This document shows, in pieces, positions 28,137 through 36,931 of a stretch of 64,000 nt of DNA. The translations under genes were made by a program, and so were the position numbers. The number at the start of each line of letters is the position of its first letter. Positions within the stretch are counted from its first letter, which is position 1. The notes beneath the pieces were generated by a model. The model was given only the letters and a program-made list of their open reading frames with translations. It did not search any database and was not told the origin of the DNA. Origin of the DNA: Streptomyces cacaoi (GTDB lineage: Bacteria; Actinomycetota; Actinomycetes; Streptomycetales; Streptomycetaceae); contig NZ_BJMM01000003.1 of the NCBI RefSeq assembly GCF_006539165.1, positions 186,001 to 250,000 on the forward strand, written 5' to 3'.

Positions 28137-29345
28137 TCATGAACAGCCGGGGAACGCGGGGACGGGCAGCGGGTCCGGGAGCGGGTGCCGTGTCCATCCC
28201 GTGTCGCGGTCCCAGTGCAGGACGAAGGTCTCATCCAGCAGGCAGCCGACCCAGACGCCGGTGACGCCGGCCGGTACGTGCGGAGAACGCCGGGGGAGCG
28301 GGCCGGAGCCGGCGAGCCGACGCCATGCGGAAGAGCGCATCCACGTGAGCCAGAAGAAGACCTCACGGAGCGGGCGGTCGTGGGCCGTGTCGAGCTTCGC
28401 GGCCAGGTCCCCGTGGAGCCCGAACTCGACCTCCAGCAGCTCCACCAGCTCCGTCGCACCATCGGCGTCGGCAACGGGAGGCGGTGTCGTGGGCAGCGGA
28501 GCCCGCCACGTCAGGGAGCGTGCCAGGGCGATCCGCCCGCTCACCTCCCGGCGGGCCAGTTCGCTCAGTTCGGCTTCGGTGTGGCGACCCGGCCACAGCG
28601 CCCGCGTCGTGTCCGCCCACTTCCGTTCGTCCTCGGCCCGGCGTTCCTCCAGCATGGCGAGGAAGCCCGGATCGCACGACCAGTGCACCGGGCCCGTGCG
28701 GGGCGGCTCCGGGACCGGAGAAGGCGGCGCGGGCTTCCCCTGCCGCTGATTCTTCCTGGCCTTCTTGGCCCACTGGTGCGGGTCGAAGGCCGGTATCTCG
28801 TCGTACCCCGTCAGCAGGCCGGCGCTGACGAAGCCGGTGCTCGCCTCGCTCGGCACGGAAAATCCGAAGCGGGCCCCGGCAGCACGCAGGATCCCGTACG
28901 GGCATCCCCTTCCGTGGAAGTGCTCCTCGATACAGGCCGTGCCGGGGCCGAACCCGGTCACACCGCGCCGTTCCAGCTCGGCCAGCGCCGGACCGATGAC
29001 GGTCAGTGCATCCTCGCGCGGGCTTCCTTTGCGACCCGCGTACGTGGCCTTCGCCGTGCTCGCGAAGACCACGTGCCAGCCCCGGTCCACCTCGGACATC
29101 GCGCGCTCCTGCGTGCACGGTTCCCAGGAACGGTGGTTCCGCTCGGCCGCGCTGCTGGTGACCAGCGTGGTCTCGACCGCCCGGTCGGGGCCGCACTTGA
29201 GGTCGTAGCGGCCGTTGCGGTCGGCCCGTACATCGTGGAAGTCGCCACACCGGGGGCAACGGTCGTACGGCTCGACGGTCGCGCCGGTGCACAGCCACAG
29301 GACACCTGCCGTCCTCAGCTCCACGGGGTCAACGGCCCGGGACAC
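28137..29345 (-). CDS. Protein of unknown function with N-terminal zinc-ribbon-like cysteines
   Basis: 402 aa from GTG 29345, chosen for the AAGGAG four bases upstream; an ATG at 29372 lacks a ribosome site. I do not recognise the family. Near the N-terminus WLCTG and CPRCGDFHDV, then LKCGPD, give a cluster of four cysteines that could bind zinc. The middle has a basic KKARKNQRQGK patch. The rest is soluble, with Trp-rich segments (WARLTWRAP-like, VFFWLTWMRSSAW). No signal peptide or membrane helix. It stands alone between dhaKLM and a TetR gene, and codon use is ordinary for the window. Confidence 0.6.
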   Translation of the reverse strand: MSRAVDPVELRTAGVLWLCTGATVEPYDRCPRCGDFHDVRADRNGRYDLKCGPDRAVETTLVTSSAAERNHRSWEPCTQERAMSEVDRGWHVVFASTAKATYAGRKGSPREDALTVIGPALAELERRGVTGFGPGTACIEEHFHGRGCPYGILRAAGARFGFSVPSEASTGFVSAGLLTGYDEIPAFDPHQWAKKARKNQRQGKPAPPSPVPEPPRTGPVHWSCDPGFLAMLEERRAEDERKWADTTRALWPGRHTEAELSELARREVSGRIALARSLTWRAPLPTTPPPVADADGATELVELLEVEFGLHGDLAAKLDTAHDRPLREVFFWLTWMRSSAWRRLAGSGPLPRRSPHVPAGVTGVWVGCLLDETFVLHWDRDTGWTRHPLPDPLPVPAFPGCS

Positions 29346-29483
29346 AAGGCTCCTTCGTGTCGGTGAGCGCATCCCAGGGAAGCGCAAGCTGTTCGAGCGG
29401 CGGACGGGACACCGTCTTGAGCAGGTCGTCCCGCCGACGCCCGAGGCCCGCAGGGAGCATGCCGCAGTCCGGGGCGGGGCGCA

Positions 29484-30047
29484 TCAGGTCGAGGGCAGGG
29501 TGGAGTCGAGTACGGTGCGGATGCCGGGGCCCGGGTCGAAGTCCTCGTCGGGCAGCGACACCTGATGGAAGATCAGGCCGTCGAGGTAGTCGAACAGGAC
29601 CCGGCAGTGCGCGGCCGGGGTCGCTGAGCCGAGCGCCTCCAGCCAGGGTGACATCAGGGTCATCAGCGACTTCTGGGCGCGGGAGAGCGGCGCCTGGATG
29701 GCGGGGCGGGCGAGGGCGGCCTCCAGGGCCAGGGTGTAGCGGGCCGCGGTGCGGTGCCGGGCGGGGCCGAGGGCGTGGTGGACCAGAGAGGTCAGCGTCT
29801 CGGCGAGCGCTTGCGGGCCGCCGGGGGAGGGGAGGGTGGCGAAGTGCTCCCAGTCGCGGGCGTCGAGGGTTTCGAGATGGTTCACCACTCCCTCCACGAG
29901 CAGGTCCCGGCTGCGGAAGTGGTTGGACGTGGTGCCGCTCGGAACGCCGGCGGCCGTGTCCACGGCCTGGTAGGTCAGACGCCGCAGGCCGCCGGTGCCG
30001 ACGATCTCCACGGCCGCGTCCAGGACTTGTTCACGCCTGCCTGCCAT
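29484..30047 (-). CDS. TetR family repressor
   Basis: 187 aa from ATG 30047. N-terminal TetR DNA-binding domain: REQVLDAAVEIVGTGGLRRLTYQAVDTAAGVPSGTTSNHF, with the recognition helix around residues 34-44. The C-terminal ligand domain is helical, with no family I can name. It is divergent from an FAD monooxygenase; two matching palindromes lie in the shared promoter, so it very likely represses both genes until its ligand, perhaps the monooxygenase substrate, appears. Confidence 0.92.
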   Translation of the reverse strand: MAGRREQVLDAAVEIVGTGGLRRLTYQAVDTAAGVPSGTTSNHFRSRDLLVEGVVNHLETLDARDWEHFATLPSPGGPQALAETLTSLVHHALGPARHRTAARYTLALEAALARPAIQAPLSRAQKSLMTLMSPWLEALGSATPAAHCRVLFDYLDGLIFHQVSLPDEDFDPGPGIRTVLDSTLPST

Positions 30048-30111
30048 GTCCGAACTCGTCCGTTCTCTCGGTGGTCGCCCGTCACCCGGGTGTGCCCGCC
30101 GGAGCCGCCCC

Positions 30112-30148
30112 CACTATAAACATAGTGCCAACCACTATGAACGTAGTA
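30112..30148. promoter_or_regulatory. Twin TetR operator
   Basis: CACTATAAACATAGTG (30112-30127), a near-perfect palindrome, and CACTATGAACGTAGTA (30133-30148). Their centres are 21 bp apart, two helical turns. The pair ends 12 bp before the monooxygenase ATG and lies 65 bp before the TetR start. Confidence 0.8.
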
Positions 30149-30159
30149 GCGTCCCGGCC

Positions 30160-31257
30160 ATGAGCAGAACAGCCATCGTCATCGGGGCCGGAATAGGCGG
30201 CCTGGCCACCGCCGTCGCCCTGCGCCAGGAAGGGTGGGACGTCGAGGTGCGCGAGCGCGCCGCCGCGCGGCCCACCACCGGGACCTCCCTCGGCCTGTGG
30301 CCCGGCGGGCTGCGGGCGCTCGACGCCCTGGGCCTCGGCGCCACGGTGCGCGGCCTCTCCCGGGAGGCGGCCCGCGGGCGCTTCGTGCGCTCCGACGGCA
30401 CGCTGATCGGCACCGTGGACATGCCGGAGCTGCGCCGCCGCGCCGGAGATGCCGTCCGCGTCGTCTCCCGCCCCGCGCTCCACGCCGTACTCACCGACGC
30501 GCTCGGTGACGGGAGCGTGCACTACGGGCAGCGGGTGACCGACACAGCCGCCCTCGCCGCCGACCACGAGGTGGTCGTCGCCGCCGACGGGCTGCGCAGC
30601 AGCGCGCGCACCACGCTGTTCGGCCCCGCGCACCGGCCCCGCTACTCCGGGGTGAGCTGCTGGCACGGCACCGTCGCGCTCGACGTGCCGGACATGACCG
30701 AGAGCTGGGGAGACCGCGCCCGGTTCGGTGTCACCCCGCGCACGGGCGGACAGGCGCACTGGTTCGCCTGCGCGCCAGCGCCGGCGCGGGCGCACCACCC
30801 CGAGGGCGAACTCGCCGCGGTGCGCGCCCGGTTCGGCACCTGGCACGAGGGAGTGCGCCAGGTCCTCGACCGCCTGGCCGAGACGGAATCCACCCACGGC
30901 CCGGAAGCCGCCGCACCGCACCGCAACGACCTGTACGACCTGGCGAAGCCCCTGCCGAGCTACGTCAGCGGACGCGTCGCCCTCGTCGGCGACGCCGCAC
31001 ACGCCATGACGCCGGACCTGGGCCGTGGCGCGTGCGAGGCGCTGATCGACGGAGTCACCCTGGCCCGGGAACTCGCGGCCCGACACCGGGTGGAGGACGC
31101 CCTGTCGGCGTACGACGCCACCCGCCGCCGTCCCACCCAACGCCTCGCCCGCGCCGCCCGCTTGATGAACCGGGCCGTACACACCCGCAAGCGCGTCGCC
31201 CCGGTGCGGGACACGGCGATGCGCCTGTTCCTCGCCGTGGGCAGGCCGCCGGCGTGA
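30160..31257 (+). CDS. FAD-dependent monooxygenase (aromatic hydroxylase type)
   Basis: 365 aa from ATG 30160. The FAD-binding GAGIGGLATAVALRQEG opens the protein. The middle has AADGLRSSAR (DG motif), and the second FAD motif is GDAAHAMTPDLGRGACEALID. This is the PHBH-type class A flavoprotein monooxygenase fold, which hydroxylates aromatic or polyketide-like compounds using NAD(P)H and oxygen. The adjacent divergent TetR gene with twin operators points to an inducible detoxification or catabolic step. The substrate is not evident. Confidence 0.92.
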   Translation: MSRTAIVIGAGIGGLATAVALRQEGWDVEVRERAAARPTTGTSLGLWPGGLRALDALGLGATVRGLSREAARGRFVRSDGTLIGTVDMPELRRRAGDAVRVVSRPALHAVLTDALGDGSVHYGQRVTDTAALAADHEVVVAADGLRSSARTTLFGPAHRPRYSGVSCWHGTVALDVPDMTESWGDRARFGVTPRTGGQAHWFACAPAPARAHHPEGELAAVRARFGTWHEGVRQVLDRLAETESTHGPEAAAPHRNDLYDLAKPLPSYVSGRVALVGDAAHAMTPDLGRGACEALIDGVTLARELAARHRVEDALSAYDATRRRPTQRLARAARLMNRAVHTRKRVAPVRDTAMRLFLAVGRPPA

Positions 31258-31353
31258 GCGGCTTCGGCCGGGCGCTCCCCCCGCCCGTGGGGATCGATCC
31301 ATCCGAGGAGCCGTGACGGCGCCCTCGCAGGCGGCGCCGCACGGGAGCCCTGC

Positions 31354-31574
31354 GTGAGCCCCTCCGGGACGGGGCTGAGGTCCGGTCAGTCCCGCGACGC
31401 GCCCAGGGACCATCAGCGGTGGCGGCTGGTGGAGGTGACACGAAGGTGTACGAGATCGCGAACCGCAACAGCGGGCTGTTCCTCCAGGCCGACACCAACG
31501 CCCGCACGGCGCTCAAGCAGTACGGCGCGGGGGACGACCACCGCCGGCGGCGGTGGCAGCTGCTGCCCGTGTGA
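31354..31574 (+). pseudogene. Frameshifted remnant of a ricin-type lectin domain
   Basis: Two frames together read like the end of a RICIN beta-trefoil. One frame gives DHQRWRLVEV, ending near 31440. The next frame gives VYEIANRNSGLFLQADTN and then RRRWQLLPV with a stop at 31574. The Q-x-W motifs (HQRW, RRRWQ) are the hallmark of the repeat. The shift falls around 31435-31445. A 42-codon frame from GTG 31446 is all that remains open in the last part. Nothing similar is intact nearby, so this is probably the tail of a lost secreted hydrolase or lectin gene. Confidence 0.6.
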
Positions 31575-31652
31575 CGGACGCACGAGGGGCGCCCGCGGGC
31601 CCGTCCACAGCCCCCGAGCGAGCGCGGTCCGGGCATGTGCCAGGGTGTCCCC

Positions 31653-32195
31653 ATGGCGTGGGACGGTGAGGAGTATCAGGCCCGATTCGACGGCATCGCC
31701 GCCCGGGGTGGCGATGTGCACGGCGAGGCCGCGCTGGTGCGTGCGCTGGGCCCGTCCAGCGTCCTCGACGCGGGGTGCGGCACCGGCCGGGTGGCGATCG
31801 AGCTGGCGCGGCACGGGATCGACGTGGTGGGCGTCGACGCCGACGCGTCGATGCTGGCCACGGCTCAGCGCCTCGCCCCCGACATCCCCTGGCACCTGGG
31901 CGATCTGGCCGACCTCGACCTCGGACGGTCCTTCGACGTGGTGGTGATGGCGGGCAACGTCCCCCTGTTCACCCCGCCCGGAACGGAACCGGCCCTGGTA
32001 GCCGGGGTGGCAGCGCATGTCGCACCGGCCGGCCGCCTGGTGGCGGGCTTCTCCCTGGACCGCGGCTACGGCCTGGACGCCTACGACACCCACTGCGCCG
32101 CGGCGGGCCTCACCCTGGAGACCCGGTACGCGACATGGTCCCGAGACCCCTACACGGGCGGAACGTACGCGGTCTCGATCCACCGACGGTCCTGA
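31653..32195 (+). CDS. SAM-dependent class I methyltransferase
   Basis: 180 aa from ATG 31653. SAM-binding motif I is LDAGCGTGRVAIELA near residues 39-53, with the acidic post-I loop GVDADASML and then DLADLDL. The C-terminal half has AGRLVAGFSLDRGYGLDAYD and LETRYATWSRDPYTGGTYAV. The protein is short for the fold but complete. The substrate is unknown. No partner gene is obvious; it follows the ricin-like remnant. Confidence 0.85.
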   Translation: MAWDGEEYQARFDGIAARGGDVHGEAALVRALGPSSVLDAGCGTGRVAIELARHGIDVVGVDADASMLATAQRLAPDIPWHLGDLADLDLGRSFDVVVMAGNVPLFTPPGTEPALVAGVAAHVAPAGRLVAGFSLDRGYGLDAYDTHCAAAGLTLETRYATWSRDPYTGGTYAVSIHRRS

Positions 32196-32522
32196 GCTGC
32201 GGCGGGGGCCGGGCAGCCAGGGTGTTGGCGGTCGCCCGCAGCGGCCCCGGCCTCCCCGTCGGCAGCGGGCCCGGGGTGCCCTTCGCGGGGCGCGTCCAGG
32301 ATGTGGCCGTGCCGCGTACGAAGCAGAGCCAGCCGGAGACGTGCGCTGTGCCGCGTGCGGGCGAGTTGGGGCGCTGAAGGAGTGGGAGAGGAATGGTCAA
32401 GACCTGCGGATCGGCGCGATGGGGCGTGCCGGTCTCCTTCTGATTTCTTCCGGTCGTTCGAAGAGCACTGTTCTGCAAACTCGCTCGCGGGCATCGAGCT
32501 CCGCTGAACAGGCCGACGTCCC
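32196..32522. other. Gap at the edge of a lower-GC segment
   Basis: 327 bp without a supported gene. GC drops visibly from about 32380 rightward, marking the start of a segment of foreign look that reaches about 33.2 kb. Confidence 0.5.
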
Positions 32523-33149
32523 TCAACCGGATTGCGCTTCTACGGGTTGCCGCAGAATCGTCCTGAGCTTGGCGGGGTCAGTCCTGCGTGGGTCGCTGAG
32601 GTAGATCTCGTGGTGCAACCCCGCCTCCTGCAAGTTGTTGGCAGGGAGGTAGTCCTGGTGCAGCCTGGTCAGGATCGGTGTCTCGTCGTCGTAAGGGCCG
32701 ATGTGGAGGACCTGGGCGCTGGTGCCCTCGTGCAGCGTCTCTGACCGAACGTCCTGGATGGCCGGAAGCGTCTTCTTGGTCAGGGCGGTGTGCTTGGCGT
32801 CTTCGATCATGTCGCCAGTGATCCAGCCGGGGATGTTGATGAGCAGTCTCCATCGCCAGTTGTCTTTGAGCCTGGCCAGGAAGTCGTTCATGTCGTCCGC
32901 CCACCACAGTCCCTCAAGTGGGCCCACGACAAAGTCCTTGCCGAGGTCGCCTTTGCTCGCGAACTTGGTGGTGTAGGCGACCGCGTAGAGCGCCTCGACC
33001 GCGTGGCGGTACGCGGATGCGGTGTTGGGGTCGCCGTGCCCGTCGATGGCGAGGAAATGGAGCTCGGGGATGTCGACGAGCTCCCAGTCAGTGTTCTTGG
33101 GTGAGTAGCACTTCTTGAGCTCGCGCTTGACGTCGTACTTGGTAGTCAT
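32523..33149 (-). CDS. GyrI-like small-molecule-binding domain protein
   Basis: 208 aa from ATG 33149, with AGGAG nine bases upstream. It matches the standalone GyrI-like family: YDVKRELKKCYSP at the start, LHFLAIDGHGDPNT, FVVGPLEGLWW, WRWRLLINIPGWI and HIGPYDDETPILTRLHQDYL. Such domains bind or hydrolyse hydrophobic and cyclopropanoid ligands in the cytosol. GC content and Lys use are clearly different from neighbouring genes, and an IS remnant lies immediately upstream, so horizontal acquisition is likely. Confidence 0.88.
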   Translation of the reverse strand: MTTKYDVKRELKKCYSPKNTDWELVDIPELHFLAIDGHGDPNTASAYRHAVEALYAVAYTTKFASKGDLGKDFVVGPLEGLWWADDMNDFLARLKDNWRWRLLINIPGWITGDMIEDAKHTALTKKTLPAIQDVRSETLHEGTSAQVLHIGPYDDETPILTRLHQDYLPANNLQEAGLHHEIYLSDPRRTDPAKLRTILRQPVEAQSG

Positions 33150-33197
33150 GCCGAGGAACTCCTGTGAGTAATTGTCATCACGGATCAGCAGAGGTGT

Positions 33198-33880
33198 TCA
33201 GGCTGCGGTGCCCTCGGGATGTTCGACGAGGTGACCGTTCTTGAAGCGGGTGCCGTTGCGGACGAGGGCGACGAGGTGGGGCGCGGTGATCGCGCGTGGG
33301 CGAGCCAAGGCGGACCCGGTCAGCGTGAACACCATGGCCAGGGACGCAGCCGCGCTGCCGCTCCCGTGGGTGACCTTCGTCCGGCGTTTCACGGTGCTGA
33401 AAGTACCCTCCATCGGGATTGTCGTGCGCAGGTGCAACCGGTGTTCGGCCGGGAAGTCGCAGAACGCGAGGAGCACGTCGACCTCGCTGGTGATCTTCTG
33501 CGCCGCCTTCGGCCACTCCGCGCCGTAGGCGCCCTCGAAGTCGCGGACAGCCTTCTCGGCGTGGTTGTGGTCCTGGGCGTTGATTTCCCGGAGGGCCTTC
33601 TTCGCGCCGGACTCAGCCGTCTTCGGCAGGGCGTTGATCACGCTCCGGGCTTTTGGACCCAGCACCTTTGGTGCCTGGCCTGTGGAAACACCTCCGCGAG
33701 AGCCCGCCACACGCCCATCGTGCCGTCGCCGACGACGAGTTCGGGATCCGGTATGCCGTGCCGGCGGCAGTCGCGCGGCACGTCCGCACAGGACTCGGTC
33801 GACTCGTGAGGCCCCTCGGCGAGCGCGAACCGCTCGACCCGTCGCCCCGTCCACGCGCCTGTCGTTTACGCGGCGCCTTC
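33198..33880 (-). pseudogene. Decayed IS256/Mutator-type transposase
   Basis: The C-terminal half of an IS256-family transposase, broken by a frameshift near 33650. Upstream frame: PDPELVVGDGTMGVW, with the second catalytic Asp, then VFPQARHQRCWVQK. Downstream frame: INALPKTAESGAKKALREI, FEGAYGAEWPKAAQKI, then RTTIPMEGTFSTVK with the catalytic Glu, ending GTRFKNGHL. The N-terminal half and both inverted repeats are missing, so it cannot move. It borders the GyrI-like gene. Confidence 0.82.
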
Positions 33881-33914
33881 ACCGCGACCGGCCCGGCGGT
33901 GTTTTGGGGCAGGG

Positions 33915-34652
33915 TCAGGCTTGCACGGTGGGGCGGACGACGATCTCGTTGATGTCGACGCCGGCGGGCTGCTCGATCGCGTAGCCGATGGCGGAGGCGA
34001 CGGCGGAGGGCGGCATCGCGATCTCGTCGCGCATCTGCGTCATCGCCGAGGAGACCTCGGGGCTGGCTCCCTTGCCGACGCCCTCGGTGTGGGTGAAGCC
34101 GGGCGAGACGACGGTCACGCTCAGGTCGGGACCCGATTCCTGGCGCAGGCCCTCGGAGAGCACGTTCACCGCCGTCTTGGTGGCCGCGTAGACGGCTTGG
34201 GGGGATTTGACGACGTGGGCGGCGGTGGAGCTGACGTTGACGAAGTGGCCGGAGCCCTGCCGGCGGAAGACGGGGAGGGCTGCTCCGATGCCGTTGAGCA
34301 GGCCGGTGATGTGTGTGGAGACCATGGCGTCCCAGTCGTCCTGGCGCAGTTCGTCGAACGGGGACACCGCCATGGTGCCGGCGTTGGAGACGAGGACGTC
34401 GAGGCGCCCGTACTGCTCGACGGCGGTATCGGTCAGGCGGCGGAGGTCCGCGCGGCGTGTGACGTCGGTGAGGACGCCGGTGGCGGTTCCGCCCGTGGCC
34501 GTGATGCCGTCCACCACGGCGCTCAGCCGGTCCTCGCGCCGGGCTCCGAGCACGAGCCGGGCTCCCTTGTCGGCGAGGAGATGCGCGGTCGCCTCACCGA
34601 TGCCGCTGCTGGCACCCGTGATCGCGATGACCTTGCCCCGGAGGGTCGGCAT
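33915..34652 (-). CDS. Short-chain dehydrogenase/reductase
   Basis: 245 aa from ATG 34652, with GGAAGGA upstream. Classical SDR: cofactor motif TGASSGIGE at residues 12-20, VSNAGTM near 88, catalytic serines in NVSSTAAH and the YAATK catalytic pair near 156-160. SPGFTHTEG follows. A basic residue after the glycine motif (LGARREDR) suggests NADP preference. It is divergent from a TetR gene, with twin palindromes between, so induction by that regulator is likely. Substrate unknown. Confidence 0.93.
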   Translation of the reverse strand: MPTLRGKVIAITGASSGIGEATAHLLADKGARLVLGARREDRLSAVVDGITATGGTATGVLTDVTRRADLRRLTDTAVEQYGRLDVLVSNAGTMAVSPFDELRQDDWDAMVSTHITGLLNGIGAALPVFRRQGSGHFVNVSSTAAHVVKSPQAVYAATKTAVNVLSEGLRQESGPDLSVTVVSPGFTHTEGVGKGASPEVSSAMTQMRDEIAMPPSAVASAIGYAIEQPAGVDINEIVVRPTVQA

Positions 34653-34708
34653 GATCAGTTCCTTCCGAGAGGCGTGCGTGTGGGCGGGGCGTCGCGTGAC
34701 CCGCAGTA

Positions 34709-34759
34709 AACTGGGGGCGCCCCCACTTGCCTGAACGTTAAGTGGGGTCGCCCCCACTT
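34709..34759. promoter_or_regulatory. Twin TetR operator
   Basis: Two 20-bp imperfect palindromes, AACTGGGGGCGCCCCCACTT (34709-34728) and AAGTGGGGTCGCCCCCACTT (34740-34759), each with one mismatched pair and centres 31 bp apart. They fill the promoter gap between the SDR and TetR genes. Confidence 0.85.
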
Positions 34760-34798
34760 AGCAAGTCCGGGGCACCCCGGGAAGGAGAGCCGATAAGG

Positions 34799-35371
34799 AT
34801 GGCCGCCGAAGCGCACCGCCCGTTGCGTGCCGACGCACAGCGCAACAGGGACAAGATCCTCACCGCTGCCGCACGCGTGTTCACCACGGAGGGCCTGAGT
34901 GCGCAGATGGACCGCATCGCCAAGGAGGCGGGCGTGGGCAGCGCGACCCTGTACCGCAACTTCCCCACCCGGGAAGCGCTCGTCGAGGCGGTCTACCGCA
35001 ACGAGGTGGCCCAGCTGTGCGAGGCCGTCTCTTCCCTGCTGGAGCAGAAGTCGCCCGACGAGGCCCTGCGTTCGTGGACGCGCCTCTTCCTGGACTACGT
35101 CGCCACGAAGTACGGGATGATCGACGCCCTGCGTGCCATCGCCGCCACGGGAAGCAACCCCTACGGCCACAGCAGGGAGATGATCCTGGCGGCCGTCACC
35201 ACCCTCATGGATGCCTGCGTGGCGGCCGGGACGATCCGGGCCGACATCCCTCCCACCGACATCAGCGCGGCGCTGGAGGGCATCGCCCTCACGTCGGCGG
35301 GCGCGGAACACCGACAGCAGGCGGAACGCCTGCTCGACCTTCTCCTGGACGGCCTCAAGACCGGTGCGTGA
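34799..35371 (+). CDS. TetR family repressor
   Basis: 190 aa from ATG 34799, with GAAGGAG upstream; an in-frame GTG further up lies inside the operator and is unlikely. DNA-binding domain: RNRDKILTAAARVFTTEGLSAQMDRIAKEAGVGSATLYRNF. The C-terminal domain is of the SbtR-like type common in actinomycetes (ALRSWTRLFLDYVATKYGMIDAL). Twin palindromes upstream imply autoregulation and control of the divergent SDR gene. Confidence 0.93.
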   Translation: MAAEAHRPLRADAQRNRDKILTAAARVFTTEGLSAQMDRIAKEAGVGSATLYRNFPTREALVEAVYRNEVAQLCEAVSSLLEQKSPDEALRSWTRLFLDYVATKYGMIDALRAIAATGSNPYGHSREMILAAVTTLMDACVAAGTIRADIPPTDISAALEGIALTSAGAEHRQQAERLLDLLLDGLKTGA

Positions 35372-35710
35372 GGACGCACGGGCGTTCCCTGTCCTGCTCT
35401 CGCAGGGGTCCGCCCGGGTCGCGCTGTTCCTCGTCGGTGACGGCATCGGTGTCGGCATCGGCATCGGCCTCGTCCGGCTCAGGCGGGTCCGGGGCGTGCA
35501 GCGGGCGCAGTGCGTCGACGGCCGGGGCGCCGGTGACGGCCGGGGCACCGGTGGTGAAGCCGTAGCGGCCGGGCGTGGGCCCCGGGCCCCTCTGAGCCGT
35601 CTGCGAACGGTCCCGCCGTTCCCGGCGATGCCCCGCCGTTCCCGGCGATGGGGAGCGGCGGGGTTCCATTCGGCATCGGCCCGCCGGGCGGGCGCGGCTC
35701 GTCGATCGGT
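35372..35710. other. Intergenic region with short repeats
   Basis: 339 bp between the convergent TetR and lipase genes. A 20-bp unit (CCGCCGTTCCCGGCGATG plus two bases) occurs twice in tandem near 35613-35650. No supported gene. Confidence 0.5.
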
Positions 35711-36931
35711 TCAGGGCATGGCCAGTGACGGCGACCGCCAGCCCGGCATGTCGATCGATTTGCCTTCGTGGAACGCGCTGATGTGCAGGGACTTGTACCT
35801 GTCGGTGTAGACGGCCGCTCCGGTGTAGGCGTCGCTCTTGTTGAAGTCGGTGTCGATGGTTCGGCTGCGGCGCGGTCCGTTGTCCCCGGCCTGAATGGCG
35901 GGGTTGCCGTTCTTGGCGACATCCACGACGGCGTGGAAGAAGCACGACTGGTTCGGGCCCGTGTAGTGCCATTGCTTCCAGAAGTAGCGGCGGTAGCCGC
36001 AGCCGCGGATGCTCAGCTCGGGGCCCACCGTCGTGCGATTGTTCTTCTTACGGCCCACCAGGCAGGTTTCGACGAACGCCTCGACCCAGTTGTCCTTCTC
36101 TTTCGCATGGGTGAGGTTGGTGCACTCGGTTTTCACCCACTGCGGGGTGTTCGCGCTGTCCTGGAGGAAATCCAGGGACCGCCGCTGGGTCCACGGGTCG
36201 TGGTAGAAGTCCCCGTGGGCGATGCACGGGCTGACCCTGTTGGTCGCGTTGCCCAGTGTCGCCCAGGGCCAGCCGAGTTGCAGCTCGTCGCACGCGCTGG
36301 CGTACGGCTCGTCCCCGATGTTGGACCGGAACGTGGCGTACTTGGTGGGCCCTGGTGTCGGACCGGGCCCGTCCTTGCTGTTCAGTGCCTTGATGAAGTC
36401 GGAGTCGACCTGCATCTGTTTGCACTGGACGTCGAAGGCGGCCCCGCACAGGATCTTGAGGGCATTGGCCACGGCGGCCCCGTGCTGAGGGGTGCCCATG
36501 GCCACGTAGTGCTTGGTGAGTGCTGCGCCGCCGTACCAGCGCAGATAGGCACGGGCCACCAGTCCTCCCATCGAGTGGGCGACGATGTCCACCTTGCCGT
36601 CGGGGGATTTCTTCGCCAGGTCCGTGACGTACGGCGCGAGACGGTTCTTGGCGATGGCCTCGATCTCGGTCCTGCTTCCCTTGTAGGTCAGGTCGCTGTA
36701 GTTGAAGGCGTGGAGTTCGCCCCGGTCGTATCCGTAGTCGGCGGCGTAGTCGATCATGTTTCCCCATACGCCGGACGCGGAGTTGTAGCCGTGCACGAAG
36801 ACGATGGGCCGGTGCTTGAACTTCTGTTGGAGGGACGGCGCCGCGGTCGCCGGCTGCACCGCCAGAGCAATGGCCGACAACAGAGCCAGCGCCAGCGACA
36901 CCTGTACGGGTTTCCCTTTCACCACATGCAT
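35711..36931 (-). CDS. Secreted lipase/esterase, alpha/beta hydrolase
   Basis: 406 aa from ATG 36931. A Sec signal peptide (VSLALALLSAIALAVQPATA) is probably cut near residue 30. The oxyanion-side motif is FVHGYNSASGVWGN, and the nucleophile elbow is AHSMGG with S120, as in triacylglycerol lipases of the Bacillus LipA/streptomycete type. About 200 C-terminal residues contain several cysteines (for example CTNLTHAKEKDNW, RGCGYRRYFWKQWHY) and look like an added domain. GC is lower than in its neighbours, hinting at acquisition. Confidence 0.85.
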   Translation of the reverse strand: MHVVKGKPVQVSLALALLSAIALAVQPATAAPSLQQKFKHRPIVFVHGYNSASGVWGNMIDYAADYGYDRGELHAFNYSDLTYKGSRTEIEAIAKNRLAPYVTDLAKKSPDGKVDIVAHSMGGLVARAYLRWYGGAALTKHYVAMGTPQHGAAVANALKILCGAAFDVQCKQMQVDSDFIKALNSKDGPGPTPGPTKYATFRSNIGDEPYASACDELQLGWPWATLGNATNRVSPCIAHGDFYHDPWTQRRSLDFLQDSANTPQWVKTECTNLTHAKEKDNWVEAFVETCLVGRKKNNRTTVGPELSIRGCGYRRYFWKQWHYTGPNQSCFFHAVVDVAKNGNPAIQAGDNGPRRSRTIDTDFNKSDAYTGAAVYTDRYKSLHISAFHEGKSIDMPGWRSPSLAMP

